The position numbers were made by a program, and so were the translations under genes. Positions 9,062 through 17,231 of a stretch of 64,000 nucleotides of DNA are shown here, in pieces. The stretch spans positions 1 through 64,000 of the forward strand of contig NZ_JARXVM010000017.1 of NCBI RefSeq assembly GCF_029892285.1. Reading direction: 5' to 3'. The notes beneath the pieces are model-generated. The model had not been told where the DNA came from, searched no databases, and worked only from the letters and a program-made list of their open reading frames with translations. This stretch comes from Rhizobium sp. SG_E_25_P2 (lineage in GTDB: Bacteria; Pseudomonadota; Alphaproteobacteria; Rhizobiales; Rhizobiaceae). Positions within the stretch are counted from its first letter, which is position 1; each line of letters opens with the position of its first letter.

Positions 9062-10117
9062 ATGGCCAGCATCGCATTTCGCAATGTCACCAAGCGTTTC
9101 GGCAGCACACTCGCAGTCGACAATGTCTCCTTCGAGATTGCCGACAATGAGTTCTTCTGCTTCTTCGGACCGCCTCTGTCGGGCAAGTCGACCATCCTGA
9201 AACTCATTCTCGGGCTGGAGGCGCCTGACGCTGGTGAAATCCTGATCGGCGGCAAGATCGCCAATGCGCTGTCGCCGGCCGAGCGCAATGTCGCCATGGT
9301 GTTCCAGAACCTCGCGCTGTTTCCGCATATGTCGGCGGAAGAGAATGTGCGCTTTCCGCTGGTCGAGCGGCGCGTGCCGGAAGACAAGATCAAGGCGCGC
9401 GTGGCGGCAGTGGCGGCCAAGCTGCATATCGGTCATCTGCTGCACAAGCCGCCGGCGCAACTCTCCGGCGGCGAGCGTCAGCGCGTCGCCATCGCCCGAG
9501 CTCTGGTGCGCGATCCCGCCGCCTATCTGATGGACGACCCGATTTCGGCGCTCGACGCGCGGCTGCGCGAGGAAACCCGCGTCGAGCTCAAGCGCATCCA
9601 GCGCGAGCTCGGCCACACGCTTGTCTATGTCACCCATGACCAGGAAGAGGCGATGTCGATCGCCGATCGCATGGCGATCATGGAGCATGGCGCAATCCGC
9701 CAGATGGGCGCGCCCTCGGAGATCTATGACCGGCCGGCCAGCGATTATGTCGCGCGCCTGCTCGGCTCGCCGGCCATGAATATCCTGCCGATCGAGGCGG
9801 GCGCTGCGGCCTCCGGCGTGATCGATCTGGGAGGGCTCGCGCCGCCCGCGGCGTCCAGCGTCGGCATCAGGCCCGAAGATCTCAGGCCTGAACCCTGGAG
9901 CGCGGATCGGACGGGACGACCGGCCCGCGTGTTCGAGGTCGAGCCGCTCGGCGGCTACACGGTGGTGACCTATGCCGTCGGGGAGGGCCGCTTGCGGGCG
10001 CTGTTGCGCGGGCAGCCGCGCATCGAGATCGACAGCGCCGTCGCGCTCAGCTGCGACCCGCGCCGCATTCACTTTTTTGGTCCGGACGGGCGCGCGCTTG
10101 CCCCCGCCGGCGCATGA
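9062..10117 (+). CDS. ABC transporter ATPase 2 with Asp in place of the catalytic Glu
   Basis: Partner nucleotide-binding subunit (351 residues). The ATG at 9062 is preferred because AGGGAGG (9047-9053) lies eight bases upstream; a GTG at 9056 overlaps the previous stop but is too close. Walker A is GPPLSGKST (36-44), Q-loop Gln 82, the signature LSGGERQR (134-141) is intact, and the switch His is 192. Walker B reads YLMDD (155-159), so the usual catalytic glutamate at 159 is aspartate. The C-terminal part is a TOBE-like domain. Combined with ATPase 1, the weak Walker B of this subunit faces the broken signature of its partner, which is the pattern of an asymmetric ABC dimer. Confidence 0.9.
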   Translation: MASIAFRNVTKRFGSTLAVDNVSFEIADNEFFCFFGPPLSGKSTILKLILGLEAPDAGEILIGGKIANALSPAERNVAMVFQNLALFPHMSAEENVRFPLVERRVPEDKIKARVAAVAAKLHIGHLLHKPPAQLSGGERQRVAIARALVRDPAAYLMDDPISALDARLREETRVELKRIQRELGHTLVYVTHDQEEAMSIADRMAIMEHGAIRQMGAPSEIYDRPASDYVARLLGSPAMNILPIEAGAAASGVIDLGGLAPPAASSVGIRPEDLRPEPWSADRTGRPARVFEVEPLGGYTVVTYAVGEGRLRALLRGQPRIEIDSAVALSCDPRRIHFFGPDGRALAPAGA

Positions 10118-10129
10118 TGGGAGGAAAAC

Positions 10130-11221
10130 ATGGCTGACGCCAAGGGTTTCAAGCCGGATGTGGAGGTCCGGGTCAACGACTACAGGATCGGCGCGATCGG
10201 CGCCGGGATGATCATGGCCGAATGCCATCTGGCCGCCTATAAGGAGGCCGGATTCACGGTCGCGGCCATCGCGTCGCGCACCAAATCCCGCGCCGAGAGC
10301 GTCGCCAGCCGTTGGGGCATTCCCAGGGTACACGACACGCCGGAAGCGCTGATCAAGGATACGGATGTCGAGATCCTCGATATCGCCTATCCGCCCGACC
10401 AGCAGCCGGCGCTGATCCGCGCGGCGCTGAAAGAACCGCATATCAAGGCGATCCTGGCCCAGAAGCCCTTAGCGCTGTCGCTCGACGAGGCGCGCAAGCT
10501 GCGCGACGAGGCCAATGCCGCCGGCAAGATCCTCTCGGTCAACCAGAACATGCGCTACGACCAGTCGATGCGGGTGCTCAAGCAGATCCTCGACAAGGGC
10601 GAACTCGGCAAGGTAGTCATCGCGACGATCGACATGCGCGCCATTCCGCATTGGCAGAGTTTTCTCGAAGGGTTGGATCGGCTGACGCTCGCCAATATGA
10701 GCGTGCATCATCTCGACGTGCTGCGCTTCCTGTTCGGCGATCCCGAGGAAATCTACACCGCGACGCGATCCGACCCGCGCACGCAATTCGCCCATAAGGA
10801 CGGCATCACCGTCTCCACCATCAAATTTCCGGACAATGTGCTGGCGGTGTCGATGGAGGATGTCTGGGCCGGGCCGCGCGAAGCGGGCTTCGACAGCGAT
10901 TTCTACATCAAATGGCGGGTCGAGGGCACCGATGGCGTGGCGCAGGGCACGATCGGCTGGCCCGACGGTTCGGCCTCGACGCTGACCTACGCCTCGAAAA
11001 CCACCACCGGCGGCCAATGGGTGACCCCGACCTGGGAGACGATGTGGTTCCCCCACGCCTTTATCGGCGTGATGGAGCAGCTGCAATACGCCGTCAAGAC
11101 CGGGGAAACGCCGGCGCTGAACGTCGCCGACAATGTGAAAACCATGGCGCTGGTCGAAGCCGGCTATCGTTCCATGGATGAAGGCCGGGCCGTCAAGCTC
11201 GCCGAAATCGCCATCGATTGA
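10130..11221 (+). CDS. Gfo/Idh/MocA-family oxidoreductase
   Basis: NAD(P)-dependent sugar or inositol dehydrogenase type (363 residues), cytosolic. The Rossmann motif IGAIGAGM is at residues 20-27. The usual EKP motif is AQKP (110-113), with the catalytic lysine kept, and the downstream MSVHHLDVLRF matches the helix that carries the catalytic histidine/aspartate. Start ATG at 10130 with ribosome site GGGAGG (10118-10124). It directly follows the transport genes and precedes a sugar-phosphate isomerase-like protein, a pairing common in polyol and inositol-like catabolism. The precise substrate is unknown. Confidence 0.88.
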   Translation: MADAKGFKPDVEVRVNDYRIGAIGAGMIMAECHLAAYKEAGFTVAAIASRTKSRAESVASRWGIPRVHDTPEALIKDTDVEILDIAYPPDQQPALIRAALKEPHIKAILAQKPLALSLDEARKLRDEANAAGKILSVNQNMRYDQSMRVLKQILDKGELGKVVIATIDMRAIPHWQSFLEGLDRLTLANMSVHHLDVLRFLFGDPEEIYTATRSDPRTQFAHKDGITVSTIKFPDNVLAVSMEDVWAGPREAGFDSDFYIKWRVEGTDGVAQGTIGWPDGSASTLTYASKTTTGGQWVTPTWETMWFPHAFIGVMEQLQYAVKTGETPALNVADNVKTMALVEAGYRSMDEGRAVKLAEIAID

Positions 11222-11246
11222 CCATCATAAAAGGAGGAACACCATC

Positions 11247-12161
11247 ATGATGCAAACAGGTATTTTCACCGGCTATTTCCCGTACAGCCTCGAGGAAACC
11301 GCCAAGAAGATCCGCGACATCGGCTTCAACACCGTGCAGCTCGACATGCATTTCAAGGATATGGACCTGTCGGCAGGCCAGATCACCAAGGACAAATGCG
11401 TGACGATCCGCGAGACGTTCCGTGACAACAATCTGCCGATCTGCTGCATTTCCGGCTATACCAACATCATTCATCCCGACAAGGCCGAGCGCGAGCGGCG
11501 GGTGGGCTATCTCAAGGAGATCATCGCGCATGCGCAATATCTCGGCACGCCCTATGTGATCTCCGAAACCGGAACCTTCAACACCGACTCCGACTGGGTG
11601 CATCATCCCAAGAACAAGACGGAGGAGGGCTTTGAGGAGTGCCGCAAGGTCATCGCCGATCTATCGCAATTCGCTTACGATCACGGCGCGGTCTTCCTGC
11701 TGGAAACCTATGTGAACAATGTCGTCGGCTCGGTCGAGGAGACGGTGAAGATGTTCGCCCAGGTCGATCACCCCGGCCTCGGCCTGTTGATGGACCCGAC
11801 CAACTATTTCGAGACGCACAATATCGATCGCATGGACGAAATCCTCAATCAGGTGTTCGACACGCTGCAGGACAAGATCAAGATCGGCCATGCCAAGGAT
11901 GTCAAGCGCTCCGGCGACGACAAGTCGGAAAAGCATGCCGATATCGGCGATGCGGACGCGCTGGAAAGCCACACGTTCCGAGGCGTCGGAGAAATCGAAC
12001 TGCCGGCTCCGGGCCTGGGCTCGCTGAACTACGATCTCTATCTCAAGCTTCTGTCGCGCAAGCACCCGAACATTCCGGTGATCATCGAGCATCTGGAAGA
12101 GTCCGACGTGCCGCGCGCCAAGAAATTCCTCGACGGCAAGCTGAGAGCGCAAGGTCTCTGA
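11247..12161 (+). CDS. Sugar phosphate isomerase/epimerase (xylose isomerase-like TIM barrel)
   Basis: Cytosolic metal-dependent isomerase or dehydratase of the AP-endonuclease-2 barrel superfamily (304 residues), the group that includes IolE, IolI and tagatose epimerases. The likely metal ligands are Glu153 (LLETYVNN), Asp183 (LMDPTNYFE), His215 (IGHAKD) and Glu281 (IIEHLEESD), the family E-D-H-E pattern. The ATG at 11247 follows AAAGGAGGA (about 11230-11238). It is followed by a DUF4432 protein and an SDR, so it probably acts on the product of the MocA-type oxidoreductase. Exact reaction unknown. Confidence 0.87.
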   Translation: MMQTGIFTGYFPYSLEETAKKIRDIGFNTVQLDMHFKDMDLSAGQITKDKCVTIRETFRDNNLPICCISGYTNIIHPDKAERERRVGYLKEIIAHAQYLGTPYVISETGTFNTDSDWVHHPKNKTEEGFEECRKVIADLSQFAYDHGAVFLLETYVNNVVGSVEETVKMFAQVDHPGLGLLMDPTNYFETHNIDRMDEILNQVFDTLQDKIKIGHAKDVKRSGDDKSEKHADIGDADALESHTFRGVGEIELPAPGLGSLNYDLYLKLLSRKHPNIPVIIEHLEESDVPRAKKFLDGKLRAQGL

Positions 12162-12237
12162 ATAGTGACAAGGCCGGCCGGAGATGATCCGGCCGGTCGC
12201 CTTCGACCAGGGCGACAGACAAGAAGGAAATGCAGAC

Positions 12238-13419
12238 ATGGTTGAACTTTATGGCGGCCAGCGGTCACGTCGTGACCTCGCGGCGCATGCGGGATCGTTT
12301 GGGCAATTTGCCGGCGTGAGGCTGATGACGCTGGGCGACGGCGTCGAGCGCGGCATCCGCATGCTGGAATTTCGAAGCGGCACGGGTCTGCGCTTCACCG
12401 TGCTCATCGACCGCGCCTTCGACATCGCCGATTGCGACTATCGCGGCATGGCGGTGGGCTGGCATTCCCCGGCCGGTTTCCGCCATCCGGGTCTGCATGA
12501 ATATGAAGGCGAGGGCGGGCTCGCCTGGCTACGCTCGTTTTCCGGCCTGATGGTGACCTGCGGACTCGACCATATCCTGTTCATGCATGACGAGCCGGCG
12601 GATCACTATGTCTATGGGCCGCGCAAGACGGTCAGCCATTCCATTCATGGCCGCATTGGCACGATTCCGGGTAAGCTCACGGGCTATGGAGAGCGCTGGG
12701 ACGGCGACGAGATGGTGCTGTGGTGCGAAGGCTCGGTCATCCAGGGCACGGTGTTCGGCGAACATCTCGAACTCATCCGCCGCATCGAGATTACCGCCGG
12801 GACCAACGACATCAGGATTTCAGACAGGGTCATCAATCGCGGCTTCTACCGCACGCCGCATATGTATTGCTATCACATCAATGTCGGCCATCCCGTGCTT
12901 TCCGAGGGTTCGCGTTACATTGCGCCGATCAGGGACGTGGTCTGGACGGCGCATGCGGGCGACGACTACCGCAAGCAGACTGTCGGCTATCGCACGATGC
13001 CCGCGCCGCAGCTCGGTTTTCACGAACAGGTCTGGCAGCATGAACTGGGCGCCGACGCCGCAGGCGAGGTCCCGGTGGCGCTGGTCAATGACGCGCTGGG
13101 GCTCGGCTTCGAAGTGACGACGCGCAAGGACCAGTTTCCCTGCCAGTATGAATGGCAGAATCTGCAAGCCGGCCAGTACGCCCTGGGCATCGAACCCTCG
13201 ACAAACCATGTGCTCGGCAAGAGCTATGCGAAGGAAAAGAGCGAATTGATCTGGCTCGACCATGGCGACGAGCGCGCCTATCAATCGACCTTCCGCATCC
13301 TCACTAGTGCCGACGAGATCGCCGGTTCCGAAGGCCGCATCCGCGCCATCGCCGCGCAACCGGATGAGGACTATCCGCAGCCGTCCGGCAAGCATCTGCC
13401 GATCGGAGGCCGCGCATGA
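12238..13419 (+). CDS. DUF4432 family protein (aldose-1-epimerase-like)
   Basis: About 393 residues, resembling the galactose-mutarotase-like DUF4432 group that occurs with sugar catabolic genes. Visible family-like stretches are DGVERGIRMLEFRSGTG, VLIDRAFDIADCDYRG, SFSGLMVTCGLDH and SIHGRIGTIPGK, with the conserved histidine-containing MYCYHINVGHP further on. The start at 12238 is chosen because AAGGA (12224-12228) lies nine bases upstream; an earlier in-frame ATG (12184) lacks such a site. The fold suggests anomer or carbohydrate binding. The stop overlaps the next start (ATGA). Role inferred: sugar anomer interconversion or binding in this pathway. Confidence 0.8.
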   Translation: MVELYGGQRSRRDLAAHAGSFGQFAGVRLMTLGDGVERGIRMLEFRSGTGLRFTVLIDRAFDIADCDYRGMAVGWHSPAGFRHPGLHEYEGEGGLAWLRSFSGLMVTCGLDHILFMHDEPADHYVYGPRKTVSHSIHGRIGTIPGKLTGYGERWDGDEMVLWCEGSVIQGTVFGEHLELIRRIEITAGTNDIRISDRVINRGFYRTPHMYCYHINVGHPVLSEGSRYIAPIRDVVWTAHAGDDYRKQTVGYRTMPAPQLGFHEQVWQHELGADAAGEVPVALVNDALGLGFEVTTRKDQFPCQYEWQNLQAGQYALGIEPSTNHVLGKSYAKEKSELIWLDHGDERAYQSTFRILTSADEIAGSEGRIRAIAAQPDEDYPQPSGKHLPIGGRA

Positions 13420-14171
13420 TCGACATGACGGGCAAGACCATTCTCTATACCGGCGGCGCAGGCGGGCTGGGGCTTGAGACAACGATGCATTTTCTCGACG
13501 CCGGCGCAAGCGTGGTGGTGATCGATCGCGACGTCGCCAAGATGGCGGCTCTGGAACAGGCGGCCAAGGCGCATCACGCCGAGCGGCTGATTGTGCGCGA
13601 TTTCGATCTTTCCGATCTCGCAGGCCTGAAGCGGGAACTCGATTTCCTGCAGGAAAAGCATGGCGGCTTCGACGTGGTGATCAACAATGCCGCGATTTAT
13701 CCCTCCAAGCCCTTCGAAGAGTACACGATCGAGGAGCATCAGCTGGTGCAGCGCGTCAATGTCGATGCGGCCATCGTCTGCGTGCAATCGGCGTTGCCGC
13801 ATATGAAGGCGCGGCAATGGGGGCGGATCATCAACATCGCCTCGATCACCCTTTATGGCGGCTGGGCGCTGCTGTCGCCTTACGTCCAGTCCAAGGGCGC
13901 GCTGGTCGGGCTTGCCCGCGCCTGGGCGCGGGAATTCGGTCCATATGGCGTCACCGTCAACGCCATTTCGCCGGGCGCCTTCCCGACCGACGCGGAAAAG
14001 ATCCATCCGGATCCGGAAGGCTATACCCGCCATGTGCTGGATCATCAGGCCGTGAAACGGCGCGGTTCGCCCGCCGATATCGCCAATGCGCTGATGTTCC
14101 TGGCCTCCGACGGCGCCGGCTTCATCACCGGCCAGACGCTGAATGTCGATGGCGGCTGGGTGATGCATTGA
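13416..14171 (+). CDS. Short-chain dehydrogenase/reductase
   Basis: Classical SDR (251 residues), NAD(P)-dependent alcohol/sugar oxidoreductase. The cofactor motif TGGAGGLG lies at residues about 13-20, NNAA in the central strand, the catalytic serine in NIASITLYGG, and the YxxxK pair as YVQSK. The C-terminal pattern ITGQTLNVDGGW is typical. It starts inside the previous stop (ATGA overlap) and its stop shares a base with the start of the next gene, so it is tightly coupled in the operon. A 2-keto-3-deoxy-acid dehydrogenase role upstream of the FAH-family enzyme is possible but not shown. Confidence 0.92.
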   Translation: MIDMTGKTILYTGGAGGLGLETTMHFLDAGASVVVIDRDVAKMAALEQAAKAHHAERLIVRDFDLSDLAGLKRELDFLQEKHGGFDVVINNAAIYPSKPFEEYTIEEHQLVQRVNVDAAIVCVQSALPHMKARQWGRIINIASITLYGGWALLSPYVQSKGALVGLARAWAREFGPYGVTVNAISPGAFPTDAEKIHPDPEGYTRHVLDHQAVKRRGSPADIANALMFLASDGAGFITGQTLNVDGGWVMH

Positions 14172-15313
14172 TGAAGCGCTATCTTGCCCTGACCTGGGAT
14201 CATCCCCGGGGTTACAATGCGCTCGCCTCCGCCGCAGACAAGTCGCGCGCCGAGGGATTGGTCGACATCGTCTGGGACAAGCAGCCGCTCGAAGGCTTCG
14301 AATCCCATCCGATCGCCGATCTCTGCGCCCGCTATGACCTCGTCGTGCTCGATCATCCGCATGTCGGCGAAGCGGTGGCGGAGATGTGCCTCAGACCGCT
14401 GGAGGAAGTTTTCAGCGCTGGCGTTCTCCAGGACATCGGCGCGGCGACCATCGGTCCGTGCCTTGAGAGTTACCATTACGAGGGGGCGACATGGGCGCTG
14501 CCGCTCGATGCTGCAACGCAGGTGATGGCGCTCAGGCCCGACCTCGTGGAGGAGCCGCCGCGGACCTGGAAAGAGGTGGTGGACCTCTCCTGGTCCGGCG
14601 GCAAGGTGGCGCTGTCGCTGGCGGGCCCACATGCGATCCTCAGTTTCCTGTCGATTGCTGCAGCCTATGGCGAAGAGGCGGGACGGCTTGGTCACCAATT
14701 GGTGACGGAAGAGACGGGGCTGATTGTCTATGATCTCATGGGCCTGCTGGCGTCCCGCAGTCCCGCATCCGTGCGCGCGCTCAATCCCATCGGCATTCTC
14801 GCCCATATGACGGCGCATGACGATGTCGCGCTCTGCCCGCTGATCTATGGCTATGTCAATTACGCCGCTCCAAGCGCGGGCAGAGCTCTCGGCTTCCATA
14901 ATGCGCCAGTGACGAGCATCGGCGGACGACCGGGCTCGACGCTGGGCGGCACCGGCATCGCCGTGTCGCGCCGTTGCGACCTGACGCCGGAGCTAATCGA
15001 ACATCTAACCTGGCTGATGGGTGAGGAGGCGCAGACGCGCTTCATACCCGGCCATGAAGGCCAGCCGTCGCGCCGGTCGGCCTGGAGCGACGAGGCGGTG
15101 AATGCGCGCTGGGGGCAGTTCTATCGCAACACGGCGGCGACGCTCGAAGGCGCCTATGTCCGACCGCGCTTCAACGGCTATATCCGCTTCCAGACGGAGG
15201 CCTCGGCGCTGTTGCGCGACTGTTTCGCCAACAAAACCAATGGAAAGACCGCCATCGCCGCGCTGAACGCGCTGTTTGCAAAACATGCGCTTGAGAAGGA
15301 TTACGCGCCATGA
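14171..15313 (+). CDS. Solute-binding-protein-like protein without signal peptide
   Basis: 380 residues. The sequence reads like a family-1 ABC solute-binding protein (for instance YDLVVLDHPHVGEAV, GATWALPLDAATQVM, PPRTWKEVVDLS and a late RRSAWSDEAVNARWG), but it starts MKRYLALTWDHPRGYN with no hydrophobic or twin-arginine export signal. The ATG at 14171 overlaps the SDR stop, so there is no room for a missed longer start in this frame without running through the SDR gene. It is therefore probably cytosolic and acts with the enzymes, perhaps as a metabolite-binding or accessory protein. It also overlaps the crotonase start. No function is assigned. Confidence 0.72.
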   Translation: MKRYLALTWDHPRGYNALASAADKSRAEGLVDIVWDKQPLEGFESHPIADLCARYDLVVLDHPHVGEAVAEMCLRPLEEVFSAGVLQDIGAATIGPCLESYHYEGATWALPLDAATQVMALRPDLVEEPPRTWKEVVDLSWSGGKVALSLAGPHAILSFLSIAAAYGEEAGRLGHQLVTEETGLIVYDLMGLLASRSPASVRALNPIGILAHMTAHDDVALCPLIYGYVNYAAPSAGRALGFHNAPVTSIGGRPGSTLGGTGIAVSRRCDLTPELIEHLTWLMGEEAQTRFIPGHEGQPSRRSAWSDEAVNARWGQFYRNTAATLEGAYVRPRFNGYIRFQTEASALLRDCFANKTNGKTAIAALNALFAKHALEKDYAP

Positions 15314-16080
15314 CCGAAGATATCAGGTTCGAGATCGAGGACGATATCGCCGTCATCACCCTCAACCGCCCGCAGAAGCTGAACGCCGTGACGCCGGAGA
15401 TGGCCGACGCCATCGTCGCAGCCGTCACCGAATGCAATGACAGCGACACGATCCGCTGCGTCATCGTCACCGGCGTCGGCGAGCGCGCTTTCTGCGCGGG
15501 CTCGGATATTCGTGAGCTCGACACCTATGAGACGCCGTGGCAGTTCCGCAACCGGCCGGATTATTGCGACGCGATCCGGGCGCTGCTGAAGCCGTCGATC
15601 GCCGCCGTCAACGGCTACGCCTTCGGCGGCGGGCTGGAGACGGCGATGTCCTGCGATATCCGGCTGGCTTCGGACAACGCCCAGTTCGCGGCGCCCGAAA
15701 TCAAGCTCGGCTGGATCGGCGGCGGCGGCATGGCGGTTCATCTCGCCCATGCGGTCGGTCCGTCGAACGCCGCGCTGATGATCATGACCGGCGATCCGAT
15801 CAGCGCCGAGCGCGCACTCGGCTGGGGCCTCGTCAGCGAAGTCGTGAGCCAGGCGGAACTGATGACGCGGGCGAGGACGCTGGCGAAAACCATCGCTGCG
15901 CGGGCGCCGATCGCGGCGGAAACGGCCAAGCTCAATCTCAAGGCCGCCTTTTCCATGCCGGTCGAAAAGGCTATCGAATATGAGCGCGATTTGCAGACCA
16001 TCTGCTTCGCCACGGCTGACGCGACCGAGGGTCGCGCCGCCTTCAAGGAAAAGCGGCCACCGGTGTTCCGGCGGCGCTGA
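15310..16080 (+). CDS. Enoyl-CoA hydratase/isomerase family protein
   Basis: Crotonase-fold enzyme (256 residues). Both catalytic glutamates of hydratases are in place: Glu110 in AFGGGLETAM and Glu130 in FAAPEIKLG. The oxyanion hole is formed by FCAGSDI (61-67) and GYAFGGG (102-108). Residue patterns are closest to the CaiD-like racemase/hydratase branch. It overlaps the previous gene by four bases, so it belongs to the same sugar-type operon, which is unusual because no acyl-CoA ligase, transferase or dehydrogenase is present. It may use a CoA ester made elsewhere or have a non-CoA substrate. Confidence 0.88.
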   Translation: MTEDIRFEIEDDIAVITLNRPQKLNAVTPEMADAIVAAVTECNDSDTIRCVIVTGVGERAFCAGSDIRELDTYETPWQFRNRPDYCDAIRALLKPSIAAVNGYAFGGGLETAMSCDIRLASDNAQFAAPEIKLGWIGGGGMAVHLAHAVGPSNAALMIMTGDPISAERALGWGLVSEVVSQAELMTRARTLAKTIAARAPIAAETAKLNLKAAFSMPVEKAIEYERDLQTICFATADATEGRAAFKEKRPPVFRRR

Positions 16081-16100
16081 GACGTCAGGGAGTGAGGATT

Positions 16101-17228
16101 GTGAATTTGACTGCGAAACAGTTTGCGAGCGGAACATTTGTCGGCCGGATCTGGCTGGAAGCAGCCGATGGCCCGGCGCTGGTGAGCTTGCGTGACGGCA
16201 TGCTGCATGACGTGACCTCGAAGGCCGCGCCGACCATGCGCGATCTGCTGGAGATGGACGATCCCGTCGCCTGGCTCGCCGCCAATCCGGGAGCGCCGGT
16301 GATGGCGCTGGGGGACGCGGTCAGCCGCGGTCTGCTTCTCGCGCCGAATGATCTCCAGGCGGTCAAAGCCTGCGGCGTGACCTTTGCCCGCTCCATGGTC
16401 GAGCGCGTGATCGAGGAGAAGGCGGCGGGCAATCCGGCGCTGGCCGAAAAGATCCGCGAACGCGTCACGTCGATCATCGGCGACAGCCTGCGCAACCTGA
16501 AGGCCGGCTCGGACGAGGCGATGAAGGTCAAGGCGGCGCTGATCGAGGAAGGCGTCTGGTCGCAATATCTCGAAGTCGGCATCGGCCCCGACGCCGAAGT
16601 GTTCAGCAAGGCGCAGCCCATGGCCTCGGTCGGCTATGGCGCCGAGGTCGGCCTGCATCCGATTTCCAAATGGAACAATCCCGAGCCGGAAGTCGTGCTT
16701 GCGGTCAATTCCAAGGGCGTGGTGCAGGGCGCGACGCTTGGCAATGACGTCAATCTGCGCGATGTCGAGGGACGTTCGGCGCTGCTGCTCGGCAAGGCCA
16801 AGGACAACAACGCATCCTGCTCGATCGGCCCGTTCATCCGACTGTTCGACGCGACTTACTCGATCGATCATGTCCGCAACGCCGACCTGACGCTTCGCGT
16901 CGAAGGCGAAGATGGTTATGTGCTCGACGGCAAGAGCTCGATGAAGGAAATCAGCCGCGATCCGCTGGATCTCGTCAGCCAGACCATCGGTCGGCATCAT
17001 CAATATCCCGATGGTTTCATGCTGTTCATGGGCACGCTGTTCGCGCCCGTGGAAGATCGCGACCATAAAGGTCAGGGTTTCACCCATAAGCTCGGCGACG
17101 TGGTGACCATCGCCAATCCAGAGTTGGGCAGCCTGACAAACACAGTACGGCTATCGACAGAATGCAAGCCCTGGACCTTCGGCGTCCGCGCCCTGATGGC
17201 CAATCTCGCCCGGCGTGGATTGCTCTAA
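16101..17228 (+). CDS. Fumarylacetoacetate hydrolase (FAH) family protein
   Basis: Mg-dependent enzyme (375 residues) of the FAH superfamily, which cleaves or dehydrates 2-keto/2,4-diketo acids. The metal-binding segment NNPEPEVVLAVNSKG and the downstream GNDVNLRDVEGRSALLLGKA with KDNNASCSIGPF are characteristic. The GTG at 16101 is preferred since AGGGAG (16087-16092) lies eight bases before it; a GTG at 16092 would overlap that site. Relatives include 2,4-diketo-3-deoxy-L-fuconate hydrolase and 2-keto-3-deoxy-arabinonate dehydratase, either of which would suit the last step of acid-sugar breakdown. It is the last gene of the operon, only three bases from the convergent MBL gene. Confidence 0.9.
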   Translation: MNLTAKQFASGTFVGRIWLEAADGPALVSLRDGMLHDVTSKAAPTMRDLLEMDDPVAWLAANPGAPVMALGDAVSRGLLLAPNDLQAVKACGVTFARSMVERVIEEKAAGNPALAEKIRERVTSIIGDSLRNLKAGSDEAMKVKAALIEEGVWSQYLEVGIGPDAEVFSKAQPMASVGYGAEVGLHPISKWNNPEPEVVLAVNSKGVVQGATLGNDVNLRDVEGRSALLLGKAKDNNASCSIGPFIRLFDATYSIDHVRNADLTLRVEGEDGYVLDGKSSMKEISRDPLDLVSQTIGRHHQYPDGFMLFMGTLFAPVEDRDHKGQGFTHKLGDVVTIANPELGSLTNTVRLSTECKPWTFGVRALMANLARRGLL

Positions 17229-17231
17229 ATC

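Noticed and set aside
8819-10441. Long minus-strand frame across the two ATPase genes
   Set aside because: Antisense to two clear ABC ATPases; composition (Arg/His-rich) is that of a shadow frame.
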